From Naumovozyma dairenensis CBS 421 (taxonomy: Eukaryota > Ascomycota > Saccharomycetes > Saccharomycetales > Saccharomycetaceae): a stretch of 64,000 nucleotides of DNA. Made by a program: the position numbers and the translations under genes. Below, piece after piece: positions 40,385 to 50,982 of the stretch (its first letter is position 1; each line of letters begins with the position of its first letter). Location of the stretch: NCBI RefSeq assembly GCF_000227115.2, contig NC_016486.1, forward strand, positions 496,001 through 560,000. The letters run 5' to 3'. The notes beneath the pieces are model-generated. The model did not search any database and was not told the origin of the DNA. It saw nothing but the letters and a program-made list of their open reading frames with translations.

Positions 40385-42100
40385 TTAAGCATGTGCATTA
40401 GCATACTTTCTAAGAAGAACACATGCAACCATAATTCCTAATACACTTAATGCAATATTCGGAATATATGAAATCAAGAATGAGCCACGATAAATGTTAA
40501 GCAGAGATTTTAATGTTTCTATTGGGAAGTTAACCCTTCTTAAACAACCAGAATCACGGATTAAGTTATAGTACTGGTCTTTTGTAAAAATATATGAATC
40601 TGGTTTATTCTCTGTTTCAAACATATAGATCCATAGCCTTTTAGCTAGTGTATTTCTATACAGAACTAAAGTCAAAGATGCACCGAGGACGTTACCAATG
40701 GATCTCCATAAATAGAAAATACCTGTCATAGTACCTTGTTGTGATTTTTCAATGGTGAAAACAATGCTTACCAAAGTTGCAACTAATATACTCGAATAAC
40801 CATAAGAACCCAAAAGTAATGAGAAGACAAATATTACTTTCCACGTCCTTGAGCCAGAAGTAAAATTTTCCATAGCAATATTGAAAACATTCCCAAGTTG
40901 GTTTAAAGATGGATTCAAGTGACCAATCAACAAATATGCTATGACAAGTCCAGCAAGTTGAATAATGACACCAGACAATATAATACCATACGCACAATGT
41001 GATAGATTCTTAGTGGTATTCCTTAATATCCAACCTGTAACTAATGAACCACCAGCCATTGCAATAGATGGTATAATTAAGAATAAACCCGTCTTCGTCA
41101 CTGAAATATCTTGGATCAGTTGTAGATAAATAGGTGATCTGAATATATCACCAAAGACAACATAGGATGAAATTACAGTAACAACAGAACATAGACCGAA
41201 TGAACCATTTAATAGGTCGAATGGTAAAATTCTTTCCTTGGCATAGTACAATTCGATCCACATAAACAAACCGAAACTAATAAAAGTGAATAACGAAAGT
41301 AAAAGTTTATCTAATTGAGTAGAGGTTAAAAATAGGATTCCACTGATCGTGGCCACTAGACTGAGAGATCCAAATATATCAATTCTTGAAAGATTCTTCC
41401 ACGTAAACCTTTCCTTTCTTGGCGGGACATGTAATAGTTTAATGTTAACATTAGTAATTGTTAAATACGAGCAGAACATAATCATGGGAACTTGGATCCC
41501 AAATAAGGTTCTCCACCCAATGTGATCCAAAAATAACCCACCTAGAGGTGCACCTAACACTTGACCCATTCCGAACACGATATTTGCATAACCTTGAAAT
41601 ATACCACGTTCCCTCGTGGTACAAATATCACTGGTAGTAATACTACTCATTGCATTGATTCCACCGGCACCCATACCACAAATAGCTCTTGCAATGGAGA
41701 ATTGAGTAACATTTTGAGCAAAACATGTCAAGAGACAACCAAGCCCAAAGAAAAAATGAGCAGTTAGAACAGCAAATTTTCTACCTGTTATATCAGATAG
41801 TTTCCCATACAAAGGTTGAAATGCGGTATTAGTTAAGAGGAAGCTCGTTGCGATCCATTGTTTCTTATCAGATTCTGCGAATTCCTCGGCGACTCTGTTC
41901 ATTATATTTGCGACAATGGTACTATCCAGCGAACTAAAAAAACTACCTAACCATAATGATGATAATATAGGAACTTTTGGTAGAGATAAGTTATGTTCGT
42001 GATATTTCTTTTCCAACGAGATTTCATATTCCCCTTCAGGAACCTCTTCGATTGTACTCCTTGCAGGCAGTAAGCTACTTGTTTCATCAAGCGGATCCAT
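40385..42100 (-). CDS. VBA1: Vacuolar basic amino acid transporter Vba1
   Basis: 571-residue major facilitator, DHA2 (14-spanner) type; homologue of S. cerevisiae Vba1 (YMR088C), which imports Lys, Arg and His into the vacuole by proton antiport. Seen: LGSFFSSLDSTIVANIMNRV in the first helix, the MFS motif GKLSDITGRK between helices 2 and 3, GMGAGGINAMSSI, and GMGQVLGAPLGGLFLDHIGWR (motif C, antiporter type). Late helices keep EKSQQGTMTGIFYLWRSIGN. The acidic-dileucine-like N-terminus (ETSSLLP) could serve vacuolar sorting. Tail-to-tail with YMR087W and co-oriented with YTA12, the S. cerevisiae order. Confidence 0.96.
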   Translation of the reverse strand: MDPLDETSSLLPARSTIEEVPEGEYEISLEKKYHEHNLSLPKVPILSSLWLGSFFSSLDSTIVANIMNRVAEEFAESDKKQWIATSFLLTNTAFQPLYGKLSDITGRKFAVLTAHFFFGLGCLLTCFAQNVTQFSIARAICGMGAGGINAMSSITTSDICTTRERGIFQGYANIVFGMGQVLGAPLGGLFLDHIGWRTLFGIQVPMIMFCSYLTITNVNIKLLHVPPRKERFTWKNLSRIDIFGSLSLVATISGILFLTSTQLDKLLLSLFTFISFGLFMWIELYYAKERILPFDLLNGSFGLCSVVTVISSYVVFGDIFRSPIYLQLIQDISVTKTGLFLIIPSIAMAGGSLVTGWILRNTTKNLSHCAYGIILSGVIIQLAGLVIAYLLIGHLNPSLNQLGNVFNIAMENFTSGSRTWKVIFVFSLLLGSYGYSSILVATLVSIVFTIEKSQQGTMTGIFYLWRSIGNVLGASLTLVLYRNTLAKRLWIYMFETENKPDSYIFTKDQYYNLIRDSGCLRRVNFPIETLKSLLNIYRGSFLISYIPNIALSVLGIMVACVLLRKYANAHA

Positions 42101-42547
42101 CGTTTTTTAAATAATTAGTTCCTATCTCTCTTATTTTCTATTATAGTAAAAGGACTCTCTTTATATATATTAAGAAGTTGTGATCTAAGAAGCCTACTAA
42201 TGCGTTTCTCTCGAAGAAAAGTGATTTATTTATCAGTAGTATTGAATAGAATATATATTAAACGTCACTATCAGCAATAAGTTGTTTTAGTCATCGCAAT
42301 CATTATCGCACTATCCAAGATCTCTTATCTCGGCTATTGAAAAATTACACAATTCTAACGACAGTGAGCTATTAAAAATTGTGTAACAAAAAGTCATCAG
42401 AACTACCGAAGATATACAAAGAGCAGGTCTATACGAATAAATTGTTAATTTCGTTTTACATAAAGATAAGATCGAATATAGAATGTTGAATATTTACATG
42501 CATTATATTATGGCATAAGCTTGGCCTTTTAAGAAAAGAACAAACAA
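42101..42547. other. VBA1 promoter / YTA12 3' spacer
   Basis: 447 bp of AT-rich DNA; I see nothing specific in it. Confidence 0.5.
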
Positions 42548-44959
42548 TCACTTGGACTCTGAATCAAGCTTAGTTTCGTCTGGTTTTTCATTTTGTCCAT
42601 TTTTTTCTTGATTTCTTAATCTTTTAGTCTCACTTGCATTCAAATATTTGTCAAAAGCATCATTTCTTTCTGGGAATGGACGTTTACCCAGTAAATTAAT
42701 CATATCTTCTCTAGTCAGCACTTCTTTTTTTAATAAGAATTGAGCCACTTTTTCTAACTCAACAGCTTTCTCCTTCAGCAATGCCGTACATTTTGTATGA
42801 CATTCATGTATTATTCTAAGTACTTCTGAGTCAATGTGATCTCCGGTTTCTTCAGAGAAAGGTTTGGTTAAATCAGAATCATCTCTTTTTTGATAGTTAA
42901 TCCAACCAATCTTCTCACTCATACCTAATTGAGTCACCATAGCGGTGGCCATACTTGTTATCTTTTTAAGATCGTCTGACGCACCGCTAGTTACGGATGA
43001 AAAATGTAATTCTTCAGATACTCTACCACCAAGTGACATGATTATTCTATGTTTCAGTTGTTGTTCACTCAATAAGAAAATATCACCAGGTAAGTATTGT
43101 GCATATCCCAAAGCACCTTGGCCACGAGGAATGATACTGACTTTCAATAGAGGATCAGCGTATTTCAAGAACCATCCGCAGATAGCATGTCCAGCCTCAT
43201 GATATGCAACAACTTTCTTTTCATCTGGTGACAATAACTTGGATTTTCTTTCAACACCACCGATAACTCTTTCGATAGCTTGTTCAAAATGTTCTAATCT
43301 AACTGATGGCTGATCATTTCTAGCTGCAATCAATGCAGCTTCGTTACATACATTGGCAATATCAGCCCCTGCAAACCCAGGAGTCAATGCTGCTAATCTA
43401 TTCTTTAAATCCAAAACAGTCCCCGCTAATTTTAACTTCTGTAAATGAACTTCAAAGATTGCCTTTCTACCCTCTAATTCTGGTTTATCAATATTAATAT
43501 GTCTGTCAAATCTACCGGGTCTCAATAATGCTTTATCAAGAATATCAGGTCTATTGGTACCGGCAAGCACCACAACATGATCAGATGGTGTAAAGCCGTC
43601 CATTTCAACTAACATTTGGTTCAAAGTGTTTTCTCTTTCATCATTAGCACCAGAAAAGTTCCCCTTTTGCCTTGCCTTCCCTATAGCATCAATTTCATCA
43701 ATGAAAACGATTGATGGAGCATTTTCTCTAGCTGTCTTAAATAAATCACGTACTCTAGCGGCACCAACACCAACAAACATTTCAACAAATTCAGAACCAG
43801 AGACAAAATAAAATGGGACACCAGCTTCACCAGCTGTAGCCTTAGCTAGGAGAGTCTTACCTGTACCTGGAGGACCTGACAAGATAGCGCCTCGTGGAAT
43901 TTTGGCACCCATCTTCTCATAACGAGATGGTTCCTTTAAGAAACTAACAAATTCCATAATTTCCTCTTTGGCTTCATCACATCCAGCAACATCCTTAAAT
44001 TTGATCCTCATTGCCGTTTCAGTGTTGAATTTCTTTGCTTTGGAACGACTAATACCAAACATACCACCACGGGAACCGCCAGCCGAAGATACAGATTTAC
44101 TTGTCAACCATATGATACCAGCAATCATCAATGCAGTAGGTAATATTTGGAACATCGCCTTCGACCAATTCCCTTCTTGAATATATTCTACTGGAATTTC
44201 CAAATTAGCATCCTTTTGAGCATCAGCTAGTTTATGTTCGAACGAATCAATTGAACCAATAGTGAAGTAATAGAAATCGTTACCTGAATGTTCAGGAGAA
44301 TTCTTACCATTGTCATTTAAAATTACTTTCACGACAGATTTATTGATAACGAATAATTTTGAAACATAACCTTTGGAGAGCAAAGTAGCGTAAAATTCTT
44401 GCCATGTAATTTCTTTCCTTTCCTCGGCTGTATTGAATGCATCTACTAGGAATGATAGAAGAAAGAACGTCAAACCAATTTGAAATAAATTGATATTTTT
44501 TGGTGGCTCTGGAGGAACTCCATTGTTATCTCTATTAGCAGGATCGAGTTTTGGGCTGAAAAATTTCCCATCCTGCATTCGTTCATGCGGTGGTTGATCA
44601 TGCTCATTCTCATGCAAGGGTTCATCACGTTTAGCTTCTCCTTCTTGATTCCTTAAAGTTTCTTCTAATCTTCTTAGTTCATTGTCAATTTGTTCCTTTT
44701 TTACCGGATCAGTATCTTTCCCATTATTTCGTTCCCTTGCCTCAATATACTTCCTGATTTCTTCTTTAATCTTTTCTAAATCCTCGTCAGTAGCTTTCTT
44801 GTCTTGTAGTAAAGGACGTACAGTATGGAATAATCGGTGTCTATATGTTATTCCGGTCCCAATGGATGTCGTAGTTAAGGGCCTATACGTGTATTTTATG
44901 GCAGATTTCCATGAATTAAGCAAAGCTCTTCTCGATTGGAGCTTTATGATATGGATCAT
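42548..44959 (-). CDS. YTA12: Yta12, subunit of the mitochondrial m-AAA protease
   Basis: 803 residues from the ATG at 44957-44959; the frame extends 62 codons further up only from a TTG. Homologue of S. cerevisiae Yta12 (YMR089C), which with Yta10 forms the inner-membrane AAA protease for quality control and processing of MrpL32. In order: presequence ([20 protein letters not shown]), an acidic matrix segment, two transmembrane helices ([32 protein letters not shown]), AAA domain with Walker [15 protein letters not shown] and Walker [12 protein letters not shown], arginine-finger [10 protein letters not shown], and the metalloprotease with zinc motif [14 protein letters not shown]. It is divergent from ATP25 across 265 bp, another mitochondrial gene. 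Confidence 0.97.
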   Translation of the reverse strand: MIHIIKLQSRRALLNSWKSAIKYTYRPLTTTSIGTGITYRHRLFHTVRPLLQDKKATDEDLEKIKEEIRKYIEARERNNGKDTDPVKKEQIDNELRRLEETLRNQEGEAKRDEPLHENEHDQPPHERMQDGKFFSPKLDPANRDNNGVPPEPPKNINLFQIGLTFFLLSFLVDAFNTAEERKEITWQEFYATLLSKGYVSKLFVINKSVVKVILNDNGKNSPEHSGNDFYYFTIGSIDSFEHKLADAQKDANLEIPVEYIQEGNWSKAMFQILPTALMIAGIIWLTSKSVSSAGGSRGGMFGISRSKAKKFNTETAMRIKFKDVAGCDEAKEEIMEFVSFLKEPSRYEKMGAKIPRGAILSGPPGTGKTLLAKATAGEAGVPFYFVSGSEFVEMFVGVGAARVRDLFKTARENAPSIVFIDEIDAIGKARQKGNFSGANDERENTLNQMLVEMDGFTPSDHVVVLAGTNRPDILDKALLRPGRFDRHINIDKPELEGRKAIFEVHLQKLKLAGTVLDLKNRLAALTPGFAGADIANVCNEAALIAARNDQPSVRLEHFEQAIERVIGGVERKSKLLSPDEKKVVAYHEAGHAICGWFLKYADPLLKVSIIPRGQGALGYAQYLPGDIFLLSEQQLKHRIIMSLGGRVSEELHFSSVTSGASDDLKKITSMATAMVTQLGMSEKIGWINYQKRDDSDLTKPFSEETGDHIDSEVLRIIHECHTKCTALLKEKAVELEKVAQFLLKKEVLTREDMINLLGKRPFPERNDAFDKYLNASETKRLRNQEKNGQNEKPDETKLDSESK

Positions 44960-45224
44960 TACTCTCTCTATTGAATAATTACTCTTTTTAGTGTTGTTAT
45001 GGTGCACTTTTACCGTTGTAGGTGCTATACTTGTTCTAGCTGAGTTGTGTTTCCTCTTTATAACTAGTTTTGCCCCCGTCCTTAAATTCGAGATATTCAG
45101 GTTATTGTAAGAAGTTAAGAGGAAGAAGGTAAAGAAACAAAACAAAAGTTATTCAATTAGGTACATAACAATAAGAAGTCAGCTGGGCCCTCAAGTTTAA
45201 TAATCTATATGTACACTTTGGGAT

Positions 45225-46904
45225 ATGCTGCTGAGAACAAGATTAGGGGTTACCATGGTGTCGAAGAAACCACAGTTGTCGATAGCTATGTCTTTGGTAC
45301 CGATGAGATATAATTCCATTGTGGCCAAGCCATGGTATCTAGTACCTAAACCCAAGAAGGAAACAGTGCTGGAAGAGATCGAATATCCTAAGGAAAGTCC
45401 TTCTTCTCTTACGGAAATTACATCTGAATTACAAAAATTGGGATTAACTGATGTGAAGATTTTCGACCAGAGACCGAACAATAAGGGAATCCTGGTTGTT
45501 TCCACCACCAAATCTATCGCTCATTCAAATAAATCCTCAATTGAATTGAACAAATTTTTGAAGAATAGGTTCAATTCATTGCCCGATAAAGAAGGACTGA
45601 TAAGTAGTACAGATACTAAAAAATTACAAAGACGATTAGAAAGACGTAAAAAGATTAAAGCGAATTTTAATAACAAGCAAAAAGTAGGTAAACAAGATAA
45701 TTGGGTTATGATAAAGTGCCATGTAGATGATATATTTGTTAATATGATAACAGCGGAAAGAAGGAAGGAACTGAACTTGGAAGAACTTTGGGCAACCACT
45801 GAAGAAGAGCGTGAATATTATCAAGATAAAGCAGCAAAGGATTATCAGTATACGAAGCAACAGAGCACGGTCGAAGACGATAATATATTGGCTGGATTGA
45901 GACGTTTGGCTTATCAGAGAAGACAATATTCTACTACATCTAGTAGCCGTCGTACACCAACACTCTTAAATAAGTTTATTAAGGAAAATGAGTTTGAGAA
46001 TGCTGATCAGTTACTTCATAGTGAAGAGGGCTTCTTCGATCTCGATGTCCTGTCACGACTAAAAGTGATATATAAGCACAGACCTCATTCTAATATTGAA
46101 AATAATGTTAATATTCCCAATTGGAAGTGTTATTTCGATAAACACTGGCCTTTGATATTACCTAAAGACGGAATTGAATCCGAAAAGTACTGGAAACTAC
46201 GATTACAATTTTTAACATCATTGCATAAGAAGTACCCACAACTGTATACCACTCGTTGTATTAGCAAGGATTACTTTCTATTGAAGAAATCTAACGGTTT
46301 TCAATTGACCACTGCAGATTTCGTAGCATTTTTAAAGTCTCTTTTGTTGACTCCATGTATAAATAAGCAATCTTTAATAGAAAGGAACAAAACAATCGTG
46401 GAGATGTTATCACTTTATTTAAGTTCTGCTGAAGTGTCCATGGAAGCAATAATAACTAATCCTGAGGTTATTTCCTTATTGTTGCGATCTTTGATTAACG
46501 ATGACCGAACGATAGTCCTACAAAATCCCTTGCAAGAGCTTTTAGTCTATTTCAAAACCAGAGGTTGGTCCAAAAAACCGCAAAGAAAAATAATTATATC
46601 TATTTTAGATACTCTCTTCGAACTTCGTGATTGGAAGAAAGTTTTCTTATTTTGGAATACTCAAATCTCCCGTATTGGTCCAGATAGCGACGATAGGCCT
46701 TGGGCTCATTTCATCCACCTGTTTAATGAAACGAATGACTTGTCGACAATGAAGAAACTTGTAACAGAGGGACATCTTTTGCAGCTAAAGAGATTTAATA
46801 CCCCCATAGATGAAAACTTGAGGAAGAATCTAGAAGAACTGTTCAATAAGGTTGATCCAGAGGAGCAGTATTTTGAAAATTTGAAGTTATTCCTAATGGG
46901 TTAA
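45225..46904 (+). CDS. ATP25: Atp25, mitochondrial factor for OLI1 mRNA stability and ring assembly
   Basis: 559 residues, slightly shorter than S. cerevisiae Atp25 (YMR098C). N-terminal presequence-like region, then an RsfS/Iojap-like half: LTDVKIFDQRPNN..., SSIELNKFLKNRF, the basic RRLERRKKIKANF and NWVMIKCHVDDIFVNMIT, AERRKELNLEELWA. A helical M-domain half starts near residue 224 (ILAGLRRLAYQRRQYST is the junction block). In S. cerevisiae the protein is cut in two; the C-terminal half stabilises OLI1 (ATP9) mRNA and the N-terminal half helps assemble the Atp9 ring. The block LGLRRLA..RRRYST is the clearest signature. The neighbour order differs locally from S. cerevisiae, where YMR098C is not next to YTA12. 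Confidence 0.92.
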   Translation: MLLRTRLGVTMVSKKPQLSIAMSLVPMRYNSIVAKPWYLVPKPKKETVLEEIEYPKESPSSLTEITSELQKLGLTDVKIFDQRPNNKGILVVSTTKSIAHSNKSSIELNKFLKNRFNSLPDKEGLISSTDTKKLQRRLERRKKIKANFNNKQKVGKQDNWVMIKCHVDDIFVNMITAERRKELNLEELWATTEEEREYYQDKAAKDYQYTKQQSTVEDDNILAGLRRLAYQRRQYSTTSSSRRTPTLLNKFIKENEFENADQLLHSEEGFFDLDVLSRLKVIYKHRPHSNIENNVNIPNWKCYFDKHWPLILPKDGIESEKYWKLRLQFLTSLHKKYPQLYTTRCISKDYFLLKKSNGFQLTTADFVAFLKSLLLTPCINKQSLIERNKTIVEMLSLYLSSAEVSMEAIITNPEVISLLLRSLINDDRTIVLQNPLQELLVYFKTRGWSKKPQRKIIISILDTLFELRDWKKVFLFWNTQISRIGPDSDDRPWAHFIHLFNETNDLSTMKKLVTEGHLLQLKRFNTPIDENLRKNLEELFNKVDPEEQYFENLKLFLMG

Positions 46905-47019
46905 TCAAGAATGCGGGTTACGGCAAACAATAAATTTTATACATTTTGTTGTTCTATCCTGTAAATATATATAACTCTATCATATTCTTATACAACTAAT
47001 TATGATGAAATTTGTATGA

Positions 47020-48453
47020 TCAAATTACAATCAGCTCATTGATATTGGACTTTCCGAATAATTGTATCCTATGATTTTCATACATGGCATTAGGTACAAC
47101 AATCGTTCCACTTGATATTGAAAATACATTATTTAATTGTATATAATTCAGAGGAAAAATTATTTTCCAAATTTCTTTTCTACAACGAACGAGATCGTCC
47201 TGTGTAATGCTGTCTTCCTTTAGTTTTGTCAGCTTCCTATGAGCGCAATTCTCCAAACTTGAGCATGTTTGGACGCTGGCATTAAGAGGATAACACGAGT
47301 GCTCGAATCTGTGCTTTTCCGGAAGGAAGTTACTGATTTTACCCATTATATCCCACCAAATAATGTTTTGAGAGTTGCTGATAGTCAATGATTTACATGC
47401 TTTCGGTAGGACAAATTCATTTAAGTCAGCATGTTCGATACCTGACATATGAACTTCTCGAAGATTAACCCACCTTGAAAAGTCAGCGACATGGAACCTT
47501 GTAGGATATTTCAATTGTAATAATTGCATTGTACGTGTTCTGGTTTTCACAACATATTTAACTTTACGACCCACCTGTCGAATACCATGGGCATTGATCA
47601 TAGTTTCATATAATGCGTCCCCTCGTACAAATAAATTCCGTATATTTTTAAATTTATGTAGATTCTCAATTATCTTGGTCAATGGCTTATCATTTAATTT
47701 AGATGACATTGTTGGTATTTTTGAGGATGTCTTACGTTTTTTATACGTGCCATTTTCTACACTTTCCAGCGTATTTAAAGCATCGCTAATCTCTTCATCG
47801 ATGGAGTTATTTTCCTTTTGTAAGGTGTCTTTTTCCTCAAATATATCATCTTCTATTTCATCTTCGCCAAAAAAGACATCAGATACAAACCCGAGTAGTT
47901 TCCTATTTTCCATAACATTATATGTTTCTATCATCATATTTGGTTTGAAACACTCAGTATTGAACCTTAAATATTCCGTTTCGAGAATCAAATCACCGTC
48001 CTTCCCACCTTCCATAATCCATTTAGCATATTCTTGATATGAAAACCATACTTGCAACAGATAAAATTTATCAAAATAAGCCAATTTGATTTTCCCACCG
48101 AGAAATATCCAATCAACAGGACCTATTAAAGACCCTTCATAAAGATGATTTAATCTCATACAATCAATGACAATCGCGTCATAACGTAACCATGATGAAT
48201 AAGAAAGCCATTGATCTATTAGGTTTGAATTGAAAGCGAATGCTTCAAGATATGGAGCATAAGTTGGGTATAGTTTTTCTCGCAATTGTTCATTGTTCTT
48301 TGAATGGAATGGTGGTGTTGCTAATGACGATATGAGAGATAACAAACTTGTATTAGTGAATTGTTGATTCAAATGTGTGAATGATCCATTCAAGTGGAAA
48401 TAGACCTCTTTTCTAATTGTTACTGGTAGTTCTAGGAACCGTGTTATATCCAT
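47020..48453 (-). CDS. CTF13: Ctf13, F-box subunit of the CBF3 kinetochore complex
   Basis: 477 residues, essentially the length of S. cerevisiae Ctf13 (YMR094W, 478). The N-terminal F-box-like motif RFLELPVTIRKEVYFHL is highly similar. Further blocks: WLRYDAIVIDCMRLNHLYEG, ADFSRWVNLREVHMSG and the C-terminal IELIVI-type ending (NINELIVI). Ctf13 joins Ndc10, Cep3 and Skp1 in CBF3, which binds CDEIII of point centromeres. Its presence is expected in a yeast with point centromeres, relevant to the centromere-syntenic interval in this window. An acidic Glu/Asp-rich insert lies around residues 190-215. No upstream in-frame alternative start. Confidence 0.93.
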   Translation of the reverse strand: MDITRFLELPVTIRKEVYFHLNGSFTHLNQQFTNTSLLSLISSLATPPFHSKNNEQLREKLYPTYAPYLEAFAFNSNLIDQWLSYSSWLRYDAIVIDCMRLNHLYEGSLIGPVDWIFLGGKIKLAYFDKFYLLQVWFSYQEYAKWIMEGGKDGDLILETEYLRFNTECFKPNMMIETYNVMENRKLLGFVSDVFFGEDEIEDDIFEEKDTLQKENNSIDEEISDALNTLESVENGTYKKRKTSSKIPTMSSKLNDKPLTKIIENLHKFKNIRNLFVRGDALYETMINAHGIRQVGRKVKYVVKTRTRTMQLLQLKYPTRFHVADFSRWVNLREVHMSGIEHADLNEFVLPKACKSLTISNSQNIIWWDIMGKISNFLPEKHRFEHSCYPLNASVQTCSSLENCAHRKLTKLKEDSITQDDLVRCRKEIWKIIFPLNYIQLNNVFSISSGTIVVPNAMYENHRIQLFGKSNINELIVI

Positions 48454-49072
48454 TCCTCACAAGGCATGTAAAAACTGTTAAATTTAGAGCTTAATTCTTT
48501 GCTATTTTGAAAGGCTTGCAGTCTTGCCAGGTTAATATGTCTCGCCAATTTGTATATTCGTAACGTTCATCAAGAAGTTTTGGCGCTTGCCTTCGTTCGC
48601 GTAACAAAATCGATGAAGTTAAGAAAGCGACTTTTAACTTTAACATTTTTCCTGATAGTCAAGGTTCTGCTTGTAGTTGAAGTTGAAACAGCCATAGAAG
48701 GTAGTATTATACACAATTTCGTCTCGTTTGCAAATCAAATAATTATATAAGTTGTTTTTTCGATGTGAATTAAATTATTCTGTATTCGAGGGGTCGGAAA
48801 GACAAACTGTGACATTTTAGAACGAGCAATGTTATAACTATTTTGGCCTGAATATATACAAAGTATAATGATGACCCTTTTTAAGCATACACAAGGGACA
48901 ATATCTTCAAGATTCATTTATTTCTAGACATTATGCCCTGTTATTGTCATCCCATCCCGGCAGTCATCTTACTACCTAAGAATGCGGCATCTAGACCAAA
49001 ACTTTTTTTTTTAAAGCTTTTTAAAAAATACATTTCTCTATGAATTCTCTATACGTTATCCTATACATGACC
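48454..49072. other. CTF13 promoter / UTP15 3' spacer
   Basis: 619 bp. One 66-codon plus-strand frame (48550-48750) lacks an ATG start and any family feature. Nothing else is seen. Confidence 0.5.
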
Positions 49073-50617
49073 CTAAGTGCTCAACATTTGTAGCATCCCT
49101 TCTATCCTTTGAGATTCTTTTGCCTTGTATACTTCTTGCCTGACTTTATCTCTTAGTGCTACAATCATTTCTTGTAAAACAGGCGAACTTTCAAAGACAT
49201 CTCCATATAATTCTAATACGACTGCAATCCAATCCGCAACCACTATTGTCGATCTAACATCTTCAATACCTTTTAAACACCAATTTAACAATGGTTCTAA
49301 AGATGATTCATCTCTATTATAAAGAGCAACACGGATCTTACCGCGTTTACGTAATTCTTGTAATACAGTCAAAGTCAATTCTTTGGCCATCCCTGGTACA
49401 AAGGCATTATCCAAGGCATCTGCCCATTTAAATTGGTTGATATTTCTTTCAAAAGCCCTTAATCGACGTTGTTGTTTCATCTTATCATTATGAACAATAT
49501 ATTCTTGATCACCTTGATATTCAGCACCCCTCATCATTCTCTTAAAGTTATTACTTTTCTCATTGGCAGCAGCCACAGTTAAACCCTTCTTATTCGTGGA
49601 GATTTTCTTTTCCTTCTTCTTAGTTCTAATAGCCAACAACCCAGAAGATAGCCCAGCAACGAGATGTTTATTCCCTTGAGAATCCCCCGGAGACAACGCA
49701 CAACTCAATACAGCAGAGGAGAACTTCCAGCCAAACTTGACAGTGAAATTATCAGCCGGGTCAAATACTTTAACATGACCATCCAAACTCGACGCAATCA
49801 AAGTTTGATTCATTGGCGATTGTGGATCTTGTATATAATCCAGACATGTCACTGATTTATTGAAATTCCCACGTTCGAATAGTTTCTTGTTACTAGTCAA
49901 ATCCCAAATTTTGAAATTGGGGCCCCCACATGATACGATTTGAGTTGGGGAGATGGAGATTATATCTTCCACTGGTTGTTCATGGTTTAAAGAATAGATA
50001 GGAGTGGAAGCGGATGATGTTCTTGTATCGTATAATCTTACCACACCATCGTAAGAACCTGATACTATCATGTGTGGAGCTGAGGGGACACAAGTTACTG
50101 AACGGACGTAATCTGTAGCGGCTGTTAATTCCAAAGTGGGTTGGTATGCGTTTGATATGTCCCAAAGTCTTATCACTCTGTCGTCTGATGCGGTGATTAA
50201 TGTTTTGTTGTCTTGTGAATGGAATTTAGTGACGTGAGTGGGATGTGTAGATGCGTTGATAGATAATAGAATTGTTCTTGGATTGTATGAGTCGTAGATG
50301 GAGACCAGACCTGTAGCATCACCAGCACATAGTAGTTTACCATCACTTCTGAAAGAAGCGGAGTAGACGACATCTTTGAATCTGGAGAAAGTTTTAATGA
50401 CTTGTCTAGTTCTGGAAGAAAAAATCTGTACTCTAGTGGAGGAGGTCACAGCAAAATCATGAGGATGTTGTGGGTTGAATGCAATATGTGTGACACTATT
50501 ATGCTCTTTTACAAGTTGGGTAGATGAGAATTGACGCCAGTATCTTTGTTCTGGCGTAGTTTGTTGTGGGAGCACAGCTGCTCTGGAAGTGACAATTCTA
50601 GGTCTTGCAGAAGACAT
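49073..50617 (-). CDS. UTP15: Utp15, WD40 subunit of the small-subunit processome (t-UTP)
   Basis: 514 residues versus 513 in S. cerevisiae Utp15 (YMR093W). N-terminus PRIVTSRAAVLPQQTTPEQRYWRQF is family-typical. A seven-bladed WD40 propeller covers about residues 40-330 (repeat ends such as VIRLWDIS, VVRLYDTR, NFKIWDLT, HVKVFDPA), followed by the basic linker and the C-terminal UTP15 domain (ALDNAFVPGMAKELTLTVLQELRKRGKI). Utp15 belongs to the t-UTP subcomplex linking rDNA transcription with 18S rRNA processing. PAC and RRPE motifs lie in the 365-bp spacer shared with divergent AIP1. Confidence 0.97.
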   Translation of the reverse strand: MSSARPRIVTSRAAVLPQQTTPEQRYWRQFSSTQLVKEHNSVTHIAFNPQHPHDFAVTSSTRVQIFSSRTRQVIKTFSRFKDVVYSASFRSDGKLLCAGDATGLVSIYDSYNPRTILLSINASTHPTHVTKFHSQDNKTLITASDDRVIRLWDISNAYQPTLELTAATDYVRSVTCVPSAPHMIVSGSYDGVVRLYDTRTSSASTPIYSLNHEQPVEDIISISPTQIVSCGGPNFKIWDLTSNKKLFERGNFNKSVTCLDYIQDPQSPMNQTLIASSLDGHVKVFDPADNFTVKFGWKFSSAVLSCALSPGDSQGNKHLVAGLSSGLLAIRTKKKEKKISTNKKGLTVAAANEKSNNFKRMMRGAEYQGDQEYIVHNDKMKQQRRLRAFERNINQFKWADALDNAFVPGMAKELTLTVLQELRKRGKIRVALYNRDESSLEPLLNWCLKGIEDVRSTIVVADWIAVVLELYGDVFESSPVLQEMIVALRDKVRQEVYKAKESQRIEGMLQMLST

Positions 50618-50754
50618 GATGTTTTCGTGTAATTAATGCAATGCGATAAAATGGTACCTTAGCAGTGGTATATATCAGTAATTCTACTCATAGTACTCGA
50701 GTTTCCGATCACAAATTTTCTATAGTCTTATTGCAGTATAATGATAATTTTTCA

Positions 50755-50796
50755 ATCTCATCGCCAAATTTTAAATTTTGAATTTTTGAAAATTTT
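50755..50796 (-). promoter_or_regulatory. PAC and RRPE motifs of the UTP15 promoter
   Basis: ATCTCATCGC at 50755-50764 is a perfect PAC match. TGAAAATTTT at 50787-50796 is RRPE-like. They lie about 140-180 bp above the UTP15 start in the spacer shared with AIP1; their function points to UTP15. Confidence 0.75.
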
Positions 50797-50982
50797 CCAG
50801 AAACAATAGTGACGCCACCGGCTCGTGAGGAATCCACCATAAATCTGTCAGATCCCACTGTTTAACATGTTAAATATATTCGAAGTTGACATATATAGGG
50901 ATGGAAATACAGACATAGATATAAGGGAGACAGTTGTACAAACAAATAGCCAAGGTCAAACAACAATTACGAAGCAATAATA

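Noticed and set aside
48550..48750. 66-codon hydrophobic frame between CTF13 and UTP15
   Set aside because: Starts at a non-ATG codon and has no recognisable feature.
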